Source of the DNA: Miscanthus floridulus | Taxonomy: Eukaryota; Streptophyta; Magnoliopsida; Poales; Poaceae | DNA: 64,000 nt | Direction of reading: 5' to 3' | Assembly: GCF_019320115.1 (NCBI RefSeq) | Contig: NC_089598.1 | Span: 85,259,844-85,323,843, forward strand | In this document: positions 1 to 11,093 of the stretch, one piece after another | Layout: each line of letters begins with the position of its first letter | How positions within the stretch are numbered: the stretch's first letter is position 1 | Program-made: the position numbers and the translations under genes | The notes under the pieces: generated by a model | The model's input: only the letters and a program-made list of their open reading frames with translations | What the model was told of the DNA's origin: nothing | The model's database searches: none

Positions 1-1
1 G

Positions 2-812
2 GCACCGCAGATAGACCCCGCTCTACTTGCTATACTTGAGTGGATGAGGCAGGATTAGGCTCGCCAGGCCTAGGAGACAGCAGCTACTCTAGCATAGGTT
101 CAGGCTAGATAGGACGAGTTCCAGCGATAGCAGCAGGCTATCCAGCAGTAGCAGCAGGCCATGCAGCAGCAGCAGCTCCTCATGCAGCAGTAGTTAGTTG
201 GATTCATGCAGCATGTCATCACTGCTATTGGGGCTCCACCGCCACAGCTTACACCTTAGCTCGGCCAGCCTGCCACCACTTCATAGACTCCAGTTGTACA
301 GCCCAGTGGGCTTCAGAGTCAGGGATAAACAGCTACTTAGTTTGCTTCACCTACAGAGCAGGTGTCCTAGTGGTTTGCTTCGCCAGTGATAGCCTAGGGT
401 CCGTAGTTCACACCGCTTCGTAAAGGATTCACATCAGCTCAGACTTCCTCGCTGCTTGTGCCAGATACCCCAGTTTCATGGAGTCTTGGTGCTACCTTTA
501 GTGAGTTGATAGGGCAGCCGACACTACCAGATCTACATGTCCTTGGTCCTTCCATAGTTGCTCCTATTACTAGGACTACAGAGACGCTCCCTTCATCTGT
601 TGCATCATTAGAGCCACCTGCTTCAGTGATACCTGCAGAGTCACAGGCCGCACCAGTACTAGATCCGACCTAGACCGCTTCAGCGTCACTCCTAGCGATA
701 GAAGGTCAGACTGCTCAGAGCTTAGGATCAGATGATGATGCTACCCAGTTCCAGATCACTCATCGCACCTCAGCGCCCGACTCGTCTGCTACAGCCCCAC
801 CGATAGACCCTT
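2..812 (+). pseudogene. Degenerate Gln/Ser/Thr/Pro-rich post-pol reading frame of the retrotransposon
   Basis: One frame can be followed from base 2 to about 812 through many stop codons (for example TAG near 56). It gives a Gln-rich stretch (repeated CAGCAG around 125-190) followed by a Ser/Thr/Pro/Ala-rich segment, with open pieces such as 458-673. Position between pol and LTR, composition and length suit the extra, often env-like or structural, ORF reported in some Sireviruses, but no domain is recognisable. The stops are mostly TAG in place of probable CAG, so the frame is dead. Function unknown. Confidence 0.45.
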
Positions 813-1308
813 AGGTTTTGGTGTTTGACGCCAAAGGGGGAGAGGGATTGAGTATGATAGACTTAGGGGGAGCGTTATATCTAAGGGGAGCTTATTTATC
901 ACATTTGGTTTTTTATGTGTGAGATACATTATTATGCATTCATGTTTACTTTCATGCATTGAACTACATACGTGTGATCGTGATATTTATGTGATAGTGA
1001 TATTAATGTGATATTTATGTGATATGTGACATGTGTGTTCTCTACTTTGATCTTTATATATGTCATGTCACTTGGTTATGCTCATTTGCCTTGCTTCCGC
1101 GTTTTACTCCGATGCAAATGAGCTTTATTTCTTGTACTCATGCTTATTTCATATCTTTTAAGTACATCATGTAGGCTTGGGTCATATAAGCTTGTCTAAT
1201 GCTTTTGTTCCTAGTGTCAAAAGCTTATATGAACCAAGCATGTTGAAAACCTCATCTCTTTTACAAACTCGAGGTTGTATTGTCATCAATCACCAAAAAG
1301 GGGGAGAT

Positions 1309-2909
1309 TGAAAGTATCTAGGCCCCTAGTTGGGTTTCGATGATTAATGACAATATGAGATTACTTTGACTAACGTGTGTTTTGCAGAGGCAATTAAGTT
1401 AGGTCATGGTAATGACAATTGATTGGGCAATCATGATTGTCATGCCCCTACGATGGAAATCATTTCGGTTTTCAAAGGATGGACGACAAGGTTGAGGGTG
1501 GACTAGTTCTAAGTGTCGTTTGGTATTGAAGAGACACTTAGAGTAGTTTAGGACTTTGTTTTTCCTTTGGCTGTACTATTAAGGGGGGTATGGATGGGTA
1601 GCTTGACCTAGGTGAGTCTAGTGGGTTAGGTGTGGTGCACACTTGTCAAATCTAGCACTAGGTAGCTCCTAAGTAGCCCTTAGATCAATTGGAGCAAACT
1701 TCATTCACATATGATTGCGAGTTTGAAGTGAATGGATGGTCAAATGCTGACCGAACGCTGGTTCCGGTGTGACCGGACGCTGGCGTAGAGTCCGGTCAGT
1801 TCATTTGATCAAGGTGAAGTCATCTGGATGCGACCGGACGCTGAGTGAAATGTGACTGGACGCTGGGTGCCAGAGTCCGATCAACTCTAGTAAGGTTCCA
1901 GAGAGGGAGAATCCTGATCGGACGCGTCCGGTCAGTGCTGACCGGACGCTGGTCAGGTTTCGGCTACTGACCGGACGCTGAGCAGCAAAGTTACCAGACG
2001 CTGGGTGCCATAGTCCGGTCAACATCAGTAAGGTTCTAGAGAGAAGTTTTTGTGACCAGACGCATCCGGTCAGTGCTGACCGGACGCTGGTCAGTGTCCG
2101 GTCACAACTTAACTGCTCGGTTGCGGGGAGAACTGACCGGAGCATCCGGTCACCCACAGTGGCACATAATAGTTCATTTTGAATGAGGGGCTATAAATAC
2201 TTCCTCTATTCACTCAAGGGATCACTTTTACTCATTTCAACAGCTGAGAAACACCTTTGAGAGTGCCAAGGAGAGCAAGGTCCTAGTGAGGTGATTGAGA
2301 TTTGAGAATTCAAGAGAGAGGCCTCATTAGTGAAAAGAGAGTAGCAAGTGTGCATCCACTATTCTCATTAGGCTTGTTGTGGTCAAGTGAGAGTTCTTGA
2401 TTGTTACTCTTGGTGATCGCCGTCACCTAGATGGCTTGGTGGCGATTGGGAGTTTGGTGATCATCCGGCGGAGCTTGTGGATGACCTGACTCAAGTTGTG
2501 AGCGGTTGTGGGTGATTCACCGCGATGGAGTGTCAAAGAATCAACCCATAGAGAGCACTTGATCCTTGCGCGGATCAAGTGGGAGCTACACCCTTGCGCG
2601 GGTGCTCCAACGAGGACTAGTGGGGAGTGGCGACTCTCTGATACCTCGGCAAAACATCACCACGTTCCTCCTTCTCTCTTTACTCTAAGCATTTAGTTTG
2701 AGCAATTCAATTCTTGTCTTTACATTCCTAGAATTGCCATGCTAGAGTAGGATTGGAACTTATGTTGCAAAACTTTTGTGCAGTAGAACATTAGAAACAC
2801 TTTCTAGGCACAAGGGGTGAAGTGGGCTAAGTGTAGGGTTTAATTATTGCAAAGAATTTTAGAATTAGCCCAATTCACCTCCCCCCTCTTGGGCATCTTG
2901 ATCCTTTCA
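1309..2909 (+). repeat. 3' LTR (1601 bp) of the left Sirevirus-like element
   Basis: Starts TGAAAG at 1309 directly after the polypurine tract and ends CTTTCA at 2909, a 6-bp inverted terminal pair. Bases 2910-2914 (CAATG) would be one target-site duplicate; the partner is out of the window. A CpG-rich palindromic array lies at 1745-2155, then a TATA box at 2191-2200. No intact coding sequence is seen inside; an open minus-strand stretch over the array is a by-product of the repeats. Confidence 0.85.
1745..2200 (+). promoter_or_regulatory. LTR promoter: CCGGACGC palindrome array followed by a TATA box
   Basis: About a dozen copies of GACCGGACGC / GCGTCCGGTC in both orientations are packed between 1745 and 2155, immediately upstream of CTATAAATAC at 2191. 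The same arrangement recurs in two other LTRs here (11948-12235 and 54360-54900), and a different palindrome occupies the place in a fourth (48745-49040). It probably forms the U3 promoter or enhancer of the element; which proteins bind it is not known from the sequence. Confidence 0.6.
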
Positions 2910-2914
2910 CAATG

Positions 2915-4936
2915 GAGGATAGACTATGCAACTCCCGAGGGGCTGGTGTTACTCGGAGACATAATGGGGTGGTTCATCCACTGGCACAAACGGGACAATA
3001 TATTGACTGCTTCTTCGCCGCATCCCCCTCTCCTAAATTTGGAGCAAGTTGTTGAGGTTGGGGAGATATTTTCACCGTCTCATGACCACCACATTCCTGA
3101 GATGCCACATTCTTCCCCGCCTCCTAGCGAGCATGTGCCTGATAAGCCATAACCTTCTCCAGCTCGTACCGAGCAAGTGCATGATGAGATGCCACAGTCT
3201 TCTCAACAAGCACAGTCGATACATGAACAACGAGTGCCTCCTGAAGAAGGTGATGCACATGAAGATGAGGAAGTGCCTGAATGGGAACTTCGAAAGAAGC
3301 ATCCAATCACCATAAGACCAATTTATGTTCCGATGAAAGACGTCTCATCGATGCACAAGTGGTATTCCCATGACCAGTTCAAGCCTGAGAACCAAGTTAA
3401 AAAAGTCCCATCACGGGCTTCTGTGGAGGCCGTCACTAGCAAACTCCACCAAATAGCAAAGCAGTATTCAAATGTTGATGCCATCAAATGGTCAAAGGAT
3501 TGCCCAAAAACATATGAAAGAGGAAAGCCCTTCCTACCAAACCGGGACATACAGCGCCTACCACTTGGAATGAGAAGGTTCCATGATTGGTACTTGCGTG
3601 TTCTCCCAACGAGCATAGACCTCGTACAAGCATGCTTTCCCACCGGCATATTTGGAAGCCCAGTCGGGAAAATTGTCTTTGACTTCAATGACATGCAGAC
3701 ATGCTTTCACCTCGAAGCAATGGAGATGAATCTAATTTGCACGTGGTGCCTATAAGTCCTTGTCCTCCCGATATGATATGAATGTAATCTTTGAATTTTA
3801 TTGTAACTAACCCACGCCGTGATTTGTAGAATGCAAGTGCACATTGTAAAACAAATGCCAAGTGTGAAAGCCGGGTATATATACCCTCAAGCTATAGCAC
3901 AAACAAATTTTAATTACCCTAAACAGTGGAAACTGGATGACAAAAAGCTAGCTGCTAGAAAGATCCTTCGGGAGAAAGAGCACATCCGTACGAAGAAACT
4001 AAGGGAAGAGTCTCTTAAGGTTTCGGCATATATTGCCCTAGCTTTTAAAATTCTCCAACATCACTCTACTATATGGCTACCATACAACTTCGAGTAAGTT
4101 CAACTCTATACTTAAAGCTTTGTTCGATATATTTTATTCAATGCAAAAGAGCTTATCTACTTCTATGATTAAATCCATGCAGCAACCACTGGATTTGTAT
4201 AGGCGTCGATGTTGGAAGGAGCATGGCATGGGTCTTTGATTCAATAGATAGGGACCCGGTGACATACAAAGACTTCATATCGATTCTCAAGATGTATACA
4301 TATCGACAATCCTCATTAGCTTATATGTTTGTATACATACTTGTAACGTTCACTTTTGGATATTAACAAATTGTATTTGCTAAAATAATTCGAACATGGC
4401 ATTTAGGTTCTATGTCACTAAACATCACGGAAGGCATGATCCAGTAAGGAAGGAAAAGCTGGCTATAAAAACACTATGAGCGGTAAGTGTAACTTACTTC
4501 TTCAGTACTCCATTACATGACTGTCAAAAGCATTACTTAACATTTCCATATGCAAAACACACAGTGCCCCAAGCAGAAGCCTAGGAGTGTACATTGTGGA
4601 TACTATGTATATTCTATGATGAGTAACACTGGTGCCTACAGGAGACACCCCTTAAGGGTAAGTTTGAACCTCTTCACCCGTAGTATAAAAACTTCGTACA
4701 TGGTATGAAATACTGAACCGAAACTTGTTCTCTTGTAGTGGAAAGAAGAGAAAGAAATGAAAAGAGACCCATACAAGGATGACCAACTCTTAGAGCTCGT
4801 CGGCGACCTTTGCAACTTCATATTGGACCAGATTGTACACGTCAAATGCACCTACCATGACCGAGAGTTTGACTTAGGTAGAAATCCTCAGTACCAACAC
4901 CTTCGTGAGACTGAAAGGCTAGCTCTAGGACATTGA
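2915..4936 (+). pseudogene. CACTA ORF2 3' exons with a C48 (Ulp1-like) peptidase domain
   Basis: The frame reads through an acidic linker and a conserved block starting EWELRKKHPITIRP near 3280 (exon to about 3740), then 3830-4093, 4183-4290, 4407-4480, 4563-4660 and 4739-4936, each with plausible GT/AG edges. The later exons give the parts of a SUMO-protease-like cysteine peptidase: NHW (His) near 4187, VFDS (Asp) near 4233, and KQKPRSVHCGYYV (Gln and Cys) near 4568, so the triad is kept. Such domains are known as second ORFs in plant CACTA and Mutator elements; their role in transposition is unsettled. A TAA at 3150 replaces a CAA found in the sister copy, and the 5' part is missing, so this copy is dead. 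Confidence 0.75.
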
Positions 4937-5224
4937 TAACAATGCGTATGGAATTTGACATTGGGTTTACCTTGTGAATTATGTCTATTTAATGATGGAT
5001 TGTATATATTCTTGTGAATTGGACTTGTAATTGTAGTTTATATAATACTCTTGTGCTTGTAGTTTATATAATACTCTTGAGCGAACGCGGTTCGGAATGT
5101 TGGTCGTGGGGCGTTCGGCAGGACGTTGAGCGAACACGGTTCGGAACGTTGATCGCTCACTCGCAACGCGAACGCGGGAATACGCGGAAACAAATAGGGC
5201 GGTTCTGATCGAATTTGAATTGTA

Positions 5225-5426
5225 AATACGCGGAAACATACTGTAGGGGCGGTTGTAGATTGAACCGCCCCTACAAACAGGTATTATAGGTGCGCCCCTA
5301 TAAATCGATTTGTAGGGGCGGTCTGAGAACCGCCCCTACAAATGCATGATTTGTAGAGACGGTTTGATAGGGGGCGCCCCTACAAATAGTCTTGAGCCGC
5401 CCCTACAAACCCTTTATGTAGTAGTG
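5225..5426 (+). repeat. CACTA A 3' subterminal repeat array and terminal inverted repeat
   Basis: Several copies of TGTAGGGGCGG and its inverse CCGCCCCTACA alternate every 30-40 bases, ending in the TIR at 5414-5426. Similar arrays in En/Spm elements are binding sites for the TNPA-type protein. The same motif is found at 27705-28000 and 18362-18486 in CACTA B. Confidence 0.75.
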
Positions 5427-5707
5427 TGATGAAGGGGAAGCGCAGACAGGCCGCGCTTCTCATTTCTGTGACTAGCTTGCTCGCCGCGGCGCTCTTGCGG
5501 GTCCACGCTTTGGCCAAGACGTGCGCACCTACTGACAAGGCATCAGGGTTGCTCCTGGGGTTTCTGCACGTCATCTTGATGTCTGCCGTGCAGTTGTTTC
5601 AAGTCTGCGCCATGGCCGCGTTCTACTACTAATGCAAGGGGAGCACCGAGGCATCTGCGGCGGAGTACCTCATGGTGTCTACAAAGGACCAATTTGTTGC
5701 TGCTTGA
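5427..5707 (+). pseudogene. Membrane-protein family copy 1: 3' fragment, disrupted by CACTA A
   Basis: From TGATGAAGGGGAAG onward this matches the last third of gene copies 2 and 4: the KGKRR basic motif, the fifth and sixth predicted membrane segments and the CKGSTEAS tail, ending TGA at 5705-5707. CACTA A interrupts it just before the KGKRR codons. The codon for Glu in the conserved YYECKGS is TAA here, an extra lesion. The 3' flank to about 5900 is also shared with copies 2 and 4, so the whole 3' end of a gene was once present. The 5' two thirds would lie beyond CACTA A, left of the window. Not functional. Confidence 0.85.
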
Positions 5708-7790
5708 ATATTAATTAGCTATATTCTATCAACCTTATATGCACTGTGTGCATAGCCATATCCTGTTAATATTGATGTTTCTTGACTAACTGGTAGTCAA
5801 GGGGCTGCTTCCACCGTATGTAATACTCCTCGTTTCACCGTTTCGTTTCATTTGAGAATTCACATCGTGGATGTGATGTAAGAATAAGAATATGTGCAGT
5901 TTCATGAATTTTCTGGAGGGCAAAAGGTCATGAATGTATGTACAACATCATGATTCTAATCAGAGCAAGTGACCAAAGTGCACGCCAATTATTAAATATC
6001 ATACACCCACACCTTGTCCAAATCTCACATCATAATTCCTGTTGACATCAAAATTAATGATTAGGAAGTTCAAATTCGAATTGGGAAATAAAGTGTTAGC
6101 AAAAAGCAACAAAATTAGGCCAAAACTACAAGTTCCAGGGAGGCACTATTCACTGGCTGGCACAGCTAAAACCGGTCTAGGACAGTTTCTCTAGTCTTCG
6201 GCCACAGCCCCGTAAAAACCAGTCCAGGCCGGTTTTGAAAGTTTGTGTCTAATTCATCCCTAATTTGATGGGAACTCATCACACAATCTCATTAGAAACA
6301 TGCAAATCTCATGTGGGACAAGTATTCTCTATCGGGATAAGACTACCCTCTCTCTATATATCAAAGGATCACGCCCGATAGATGTTAACCATACACAATT
6401 GCTCAAAAAATCATTTTACTATCCTCTTCTCCTACCTTAGCTTTTTCAATACCCTCGCTATCTGAAAGACCAGAAACGATGACCAAAGGGGGAGGGGGTG
6501 AATGGGAGTCAATATATTAAAATTCTTCTCCGGGAGAGAGCTTGGCCTATATCCCCATTTTCCATGAAATTGCATTCCGATTTCTAACCGCCATGACGAG
6601 ACTATAGATCTAAAGGACGGTGATAGGAAAGCCAAAACATGAAGCAAAAGCGAAAACAACTCAGAACAACAAAAGATTGGAAGTTAGGATCAGAAGTTCC
6701 GATGCATGTCGGGAGTTCCAACGCACGTCGGAAGTTCCGATGTTAGAAGTTGTGTTGGAAGTTGACGTTGAAAATTGTGTTAGAAAGTTTCGAGACAGTC
6801 CAGAAAACAGCATTGAGAACAAGAGAGAAAAATTCAAAACTCGATCAAACGAACTCTAAAAAATCCAAAACTTTGCACACAATTTCTCAAGCCTGTTTAG
6901 AAGCTATCCCCAAGAGCTAAAGTCAAAAAGATTAAAGCATGATCAGGAAATTCAAAAGCTCACTCTCAAACTGGGGTTTTCATAATTTTCTTGAAACCGA
7001 GGGCTCGTGGAAAATTTGGTTGAGGAAAAGCCTAAGCATGTTTCCAAGAACTCATAGCACCTAGAAAGCATAAGAAATCAACCCAAAAACCTTAGCTCAA
7101 AGATCCCCAAGAATTTCATCAAAAGAGCAAGAATTGTAAGATTTGAGGCTTGGAACCAAAAGCTTTGAAGCTGGACTTCAAGACATGATCCACATATGTT
7201 CCAACAGTCCCAAAGTCTCACAACAACATGCAAAAGACTCCGCCAAACCAGCAGCACAAAAATCACCAAAAACATGACAACGAAAATCTCCAAAAAAGTG
7301 AAATTTCAGATTTGGGGGAGGAGCTAGAACAAGTGATGTACGAATTTGATCTCTTGGTTACTTCACAATGAAAGAATACAAGCCACTCCTAGCAAATCTA
7401 AAAGCTTGGATGGCGAAAAGCTCAATCAAAGAGCCACTCCTCTGACCCACTATTCCTCCTAGCCTTAACCAAAAGCTATCAACGAGAGCGTGAATCAAAA
7501 CAATCAACAAAAACTAAAATCTATTTACAAACAATATTTTGAAAAAAGAAAAACCCAAATGTTATAATAATAAAAAAGCTAGCTAGGCGTGCTATTTGCG
7601 TGGACCATATTGCTAGTTATTATTAAGAACTAAGAGGGTCAGGATTTAGCGTTCTAGGATCTAGAGGCGATTTGACTTTTATTCACGAAAATTCCTGGAA
7701 ACTACCCCAGAAATAGACCTTTTCCTTTTTTTTAAACGTGCACTTATGCGCATGTTTCATTAAGAGGAAAGAGATTGCACTGTTACAGAG
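5708..7790 (+). other. 3' flank of copy 1 and unassigned AT-rich spacer
   Basis: 5708-5900 is homologous to the 3' flanks of copies 2 and 4. From about 6000 no coding sequence is recognised. 6690-6760 has several imperfect copies of CGGAAGTTCCGA, a motif that resembles tandem sites in some LTRs, but no LTR ends or polypurine tract were found. Purine/pyrimidine bias is strong around 6840-7560. I see no gene in this stretch. Confidence 0.4.
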
Positions 7791-7795
7791 AGCTA

Positions 7796-8025
7796 CTCCC
7801 TCTGTTCTTAAAAAAACGATTCTAGGTTTTGGATAAATCAAAACTTTTTAAATTTGATCAATTTTTTAAGAAAAAATATCTATATTTATGTATCCAGTTG
7901 TAAATATTATCAATTTAACGATTTTTATTTGGTATCTTAAACATTTGTATTTTTATAGATTTGGTCAAACTTAAAATTGTTTTACTCATTAGGAAGCGAT
8001 AATTGTTTTTTTAGAATGGAGGGAA
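7796..8025. mobile_element. Stowaway-like MITE (about 230 bp)
   Basis: Begins CTCCCTCTGTTC directly after a TA dinucleotide and ends with GAATGGAGGGAA, an imperfect inverted match. The interior is AT-rich and non-coding. CTCCCTCCGTTC-type ends with a TA target are characteristic of Tc1/mariner Stowaway MITEs in grasses. The right TA is not obvious, so the right edge is approximate. Confidence 0.7.
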
Positions 8026-8100
8026 CAGAAACACGAGAGGCGAGTCACAGTTGCGAATGCCAAGACACCCCAAGAGATGAACTTCCTACGCCCTACAGCC

Positions 8101-8608
8101 AGGGTTGGACGAAAAGCTCGTGGCTCGCTCGGCTCAGTGCTAACTCAGCTCGACTCGACTCGGACTCGGCTCGGCTCGTTTACTTTTCTTCACAAGTCGA
8201 GCTAGCATTTTAACTCATTAAATTAATGAGCTAGCTCAAGCTAGCTCGCCTAAACAAGCCAAATACTTTGTAGTTCTACAACAAAAACTAGTAACAACTA
8301 AGCTTAATTCTATATTACATGTATGAGATTGGAGTCTAGAATACATGTATGATATGCATTACACTTATTTATTTACTTGTCGTGATGTATGCATAGAATA
8401 AATTAGTATCTATAGTTATATGCATTGGTTGCAATAGTTAACGAGCCAGCTCATGAGCCAAACGAGCTGGTTTGCGAGTTAAATGAGCTGAGCAGAGCTA
8501 GAGTTTATCTCGTTTACTTAACGAGTCGAGTTGAGCCAGGTCGTTATCGTAACGAGCTATAACGAGGAGCGCGTCATAACAAGTCGAGCTGGCTCGTTAT
8601 CCAACCCT
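8101..8608. mobile_element. hAT-type MITE with 8-bp target duplication
   Basis: Inverted ends AGGGTTGGA...TCCAACCCT enclose a non-coding 508-bp element rich in GCTCG and CTCGTT repeats. It is flanked by CTACAGCC (8093-8100) and CTACAGCT (8609-8616), an 8-bp direct repeat with one mismatch, as expected for hAT insertion. It has no transposase and lies between gene copies 1 and 2. Confidence 0.8.
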
Positions 8609-8619
8609 CTACAGCTACA

Positions 8620-8977
8620 GAAATGATGTTTAGAATATAGACTTTCCCCTGACCCTCCTAGTCATAACTCATAAGTCATAAGCGCGTTATGCAACTTCCA
8701 CCGATATTTCAGATTTTCAGAAATAATGGCTACGCCTACGCGTAACATGGCCTATACCAATGTGCTGACTGCTGACTCTTTCTCACAACGGCGACCTTTT
8801 ATATTCGACCGGCACTTCGGCATCAAATTTTTCTATAAGGTTGCTTTGTCCAAGCATGCTTCTTTACTCAACCATGCGCTTATAACCTGTGATACACTCC
8901 TCCAACTTTGTTCTCATCACCTTCTATTCGACCTTTGTCCATCTCTCTAGCTAGCTAGCTAGCTCCAGCCTTCAGCC
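8620..8977 (+). promoter_or_regulatory. Promoter and 5' leader of gene copy 2
   Basis: About 340 bp shared with the regions before copy 3 (30178-30417) and copy 4 (57107-57439). Shared landmarks are GAATATAGAC, TCATAACTCATAA, an AATATTTCAGATTT-like block and a CTAGCTAGCTAG run just before the ATG. A TATA-like CTATAAGG lies near 8831. Conservation across paralogues suggests a common ancestral promoter, although it may only reflect recent duplication. Confidence 0.55.
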
Positions 8978-9931
8978 ATGGCAACCGGGCAACAAACAAG
9001 CTCGACCCCATCGTTCTTCAACTTCCTGAAAGAAGGCCTGCTCCTCCCTAGCCACAACCGGAGGCTCTTCGCAGCTGTCTTCACAATTATCGCCGCCTCC
9101 ACCTGTCTCGTCCTCCTCGGCAACGACCTCGCCGTCCAGCCCCTCAGAGACGAGTTTGACCAGGACACAAAGGCGCTCCACAGCATCGATCCCAGTAGCC
9201 CAGCAGGCATTCTTCAACTCGTCCAAAAGACCAAAGATGACGCCCGGGCTCTCTTGCTCACCAGCGCAGCCTATTTTCTGTTTGGCGCCATCACCAGATC
9301 AGCCATCCAGGTCGTCGTCCTCTTTGCTGCCGTCGTGACATACTCCGGTGAGCTGCACACCTTTGGCTCGCTCCTCGGCAAAGTCAAGGCACAGCTGAAG
9401 GGCCCCGTACTCACGCTCGCCTTCGTCTACGCACTGGAGATCGCCTATGTCGCGCTTCTTGCTGCCATGTCCGCTCTGCTCATGTTCCTCAAGATCAAGA
9501 AATACTTCGTGTTGTTAACTGTGGGGTCGCTGCTCTTCCTGGTTCCCGTCGTCTTCCTCGTGTACTTATCCTTCCTCTGCTCCCTGAGCGTCGTCGTGGC
9601 AGTGGCCGAGCCCGGTTGCTATGGCGCTGGCGCTCTTGGGCGGGCGTGGCGGCTGTTGAAGGGGAAGCGCAGAAGGGCCATGCTTTTCATTTTTGTGACT
9701 TCCTTGCTCGCCGTTGCCTTAACTCCTATCTACACTCTGGCCAACAGATGCGCACTTAGTAACATGGGAGAAGGGTTGCTCCTGGGGTTTCTGTACGTCA
9801 TCATGATGGCCGCCGTGCAGGTGTTTGCGGCCTGCGCCATGACCGCGTTATACTACGAGTGCAAGGGGAGCACCCAGGCATCGGCGGTGGAGTACGTCAA
9901 GGTTTCTACCAAGGAGCAAGTTGATGCTTGA
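8978..9931 (+). CDS. Multi-pass membrane protein, family copy 2 (317 aa, intact)
   Basis: A single open exon of 317 codons starting in the context GCCATGGCAACC. About six hydrophobic segments are visible: near residues 25-48, 95-125, 140-165, 172-210, 235-258 and 265-292. Conserved landmarks shared with copies 3 and 4 are TYSGELHTFGSLLGK after segment 2, VAVAEPGC after segment 4, the basic RAWRLLKGKRRR loop before segment 5, and YYECKGSTQAS at the C end. There is no signal-peptide cleavage motif or catalytic motif. It resembles a plant family of uncharacterised transmembrane proteins (recalled as At2g18690-like, some named polyadenylate-binding protein 1-B-binding protein-like), usually about 300 aa, but that link is from memory and the biochemical role is unknown. 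The promoter and 3' flank are shared with the other copies. Confidence 0.85.
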   Translation: MATGQQTSSTPSFFNFLKEGLLLPSHNRRLFAAVFTIIAASTCLVLLGNDLAVQPLRDEFDQDTKALHSIDPSSPAGILQLVQKTKDDARALLLTSAAYFLFGAITRSAIQVVVLFAAVVTYSGELHTFGSLLGKVKAQLKGPVLTLAFVYALEIAYVALLAAMSALLMFLKIKKYFVLLTVGSLLFLVPVVFLVYLSFLCSLSVVVAVAEPGCYGAGALGRAWRLLKGKRRRAMLFIFVTSLLAVALTPIYTLANRCALSNMGEGLLLGFLYVIMMAAVQVFAACAMTALYYECKGSTQASAVEYVKVSTKEQVDA

Positions 9932-10450
9932 TTATTAGCTACTCTATTCTGTCAACCTGATGTGCATTGTGCATATATCCTGTTAATATCGGTGTTACTT
10001 GACTAGATCGAAGTCAAGGGCTTGCTTCCACCATATGTAATACTCCCACTTCTCTCCCTTTCATTTCATTTTTCGTGGATGTGATGTAAGAAAAAGCACA
10101 AGTGCAATTTCAATAATTTTCTAGAGGGGAAAAGGTCATGAATGTACAACAGCACGACTCTCTATTTAAAGCAAGAGTGACCAAAGTGCACCCTAACTAT
10201 AAGGTCCGGTTTGGTACAACTTTTCCAGCAGCTCTGGTAGCTGTTGAAACAGTTCCTCAAGTGAAATTCCTGAAAATCTGTTCTTAGAAGGGGTGGGTAC
10301 TGGATGGAGCTGAAAATACTACCTTCTCCTAACTTCTCTTTTAGATCTACTATATGAAGTTTTACCAAACATTTTTTTCAAAACAGTTTTTACTCCATCA
10401 GTGAAGTTGCTCATAGAGAAAGGAAACAAAAGGCACACCAACGAAATAGA
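9932..10450 (+). other. 3' UTR of copy 2 and adjoining spacer with a possible MITE
   Basis: 9932-10110 matches the 3' flanks of copies 1 and 4, including CGTGGATGTGATGTAAGA at 10074. From 10203 the sequence GGTCCGGTTTGGTACAAC opens a short non-coding unit of the sort seen in grass MITEs (compare GTATGTTTGGTGCGG at 58773), but matching inverted ends were not established. Confidence 0.5.
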
Positions 10451-11093
10451 GCACCTAACGTGGCCTAAATATCATCGGCAGTGCTAGAGCCCAGACGTAC
10501 GGACGCCAGCGCCTGCACTCCGTCTCCCCCCCCCCCCCCCCCCCCCCCCCCCCGCGTCCGACTGCACGTGGGGAGTCCCTGCTCGCGGCCCCCTCGCTTC
10601 TCACGCGCGCGCACGTGGCCAGTTGGGGGGGGGGGGTGGATGCCCAGTCAGCGCCAGGAGGAGGTGGAGACACCAATGCGAAGGTGAGGCAGTAGAAAAG
10701 CGAGAAGACGGAGATGCAACCCCGATCTACTTTTGAAACATCCAGATGCAATACTTGCAACATACGTCTGAAGGCAGATGAAACGCGTGAAACATGCATC
10801 TGAAACACTAGCTGCAACACCAGATCTACTTTTGAAATATCCAGATGAAACACTTGCAACATATGTACAAAAACAGCATGTGTATGAAACGCTAGCAAAA
10901 AACACCTGAAAGCATTTCATATGTGTAAAAACATATGCAACATCTAGATGAAACACTTGCAAACATACGTCTGGAAAATGAGATGAAACATTTGGAACAT
11001 ACACTTGAAACATACGTGTATAGCCACTGCAACATGTGCAACATTCCGATCTACTTTTATAACATCAAGATGAAACACTTGCAACATCTAGAT
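10451..11093. repeat. Dispersed-repeat fragment with imperfect TGAAACACTTGCAACA tandem units and homopolymer tracts
   Basis: 10740-11090 holds many imperfect copies of TGAAACACTTGCAACATA, spaced about 25-60 bases. 10526-10553 is a run of 28 C and 10625-10636 a run of 12 G. Open frames here are repeat artefacts. The class of element is not identified. Confidence 0.5.

Larger units (their letters stand above)
1..2909 (+). mobile_element. 3' end of a Sirevirus-type Ty1-copia retrotransposon, entering from left of the window
   Basis: The segment has the order expected at the 3' end of a plant Sirevirus: a degenerate post-pol coding region (to about 810), a non-coding tail with several G-rich polypurine tracts (CCAAAGGGGGAGAGG near 831, AAAAAGGGGGAGAT just before 1309), then an LTR that starts TGAAAG and ends CTTTCA. 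Repeated polypurine tracts before the 3' LTR are known for Sireviruses; assignment to that group is inferred because no pol is visible. The 5' LTR, gag and pol would lie left of the window. The right edge abuts CACTA A, so this retrotransposon inserted into that DNA transposon. Confidence 0.8.
2910..5426 (+). mobile_element. CACTA A: 3' part of an En/Spm-type transposon, same family as CACTA B
   Basis: Ends at 5426 with TTATGTAGTAGTG, the reverse complement of a CACTACTACATAA terminus, after an array of GTAGGGGCGG subterminal repeats. The next three bases, TGA, match the sequence at the break in gene copy 1 and so are a likely 3-bp target duplicate, as expected for CACTA elements. The left side is cut by the Sirevirus LTR at 2909; the 5' half should lie left of the window. 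It carries the 3' exons of an ORF2-type gene with a Ulp1-like domain. Its first 600 bases repeat, inverted, at 12450-13022 in CACTA B. Confidence 0.85.

Noticed and set aside
6600..6860. Short ORF near 6620 as a gene
   Set aside because: It runs across repeated GGAAGTTCCGA units with no domain or family match.
10481..10900. Proline-rich frames around the poly-C tract
   Set aside because: They depend on a 28-C homopolymer, which is unstable and error-prone in sequencing.
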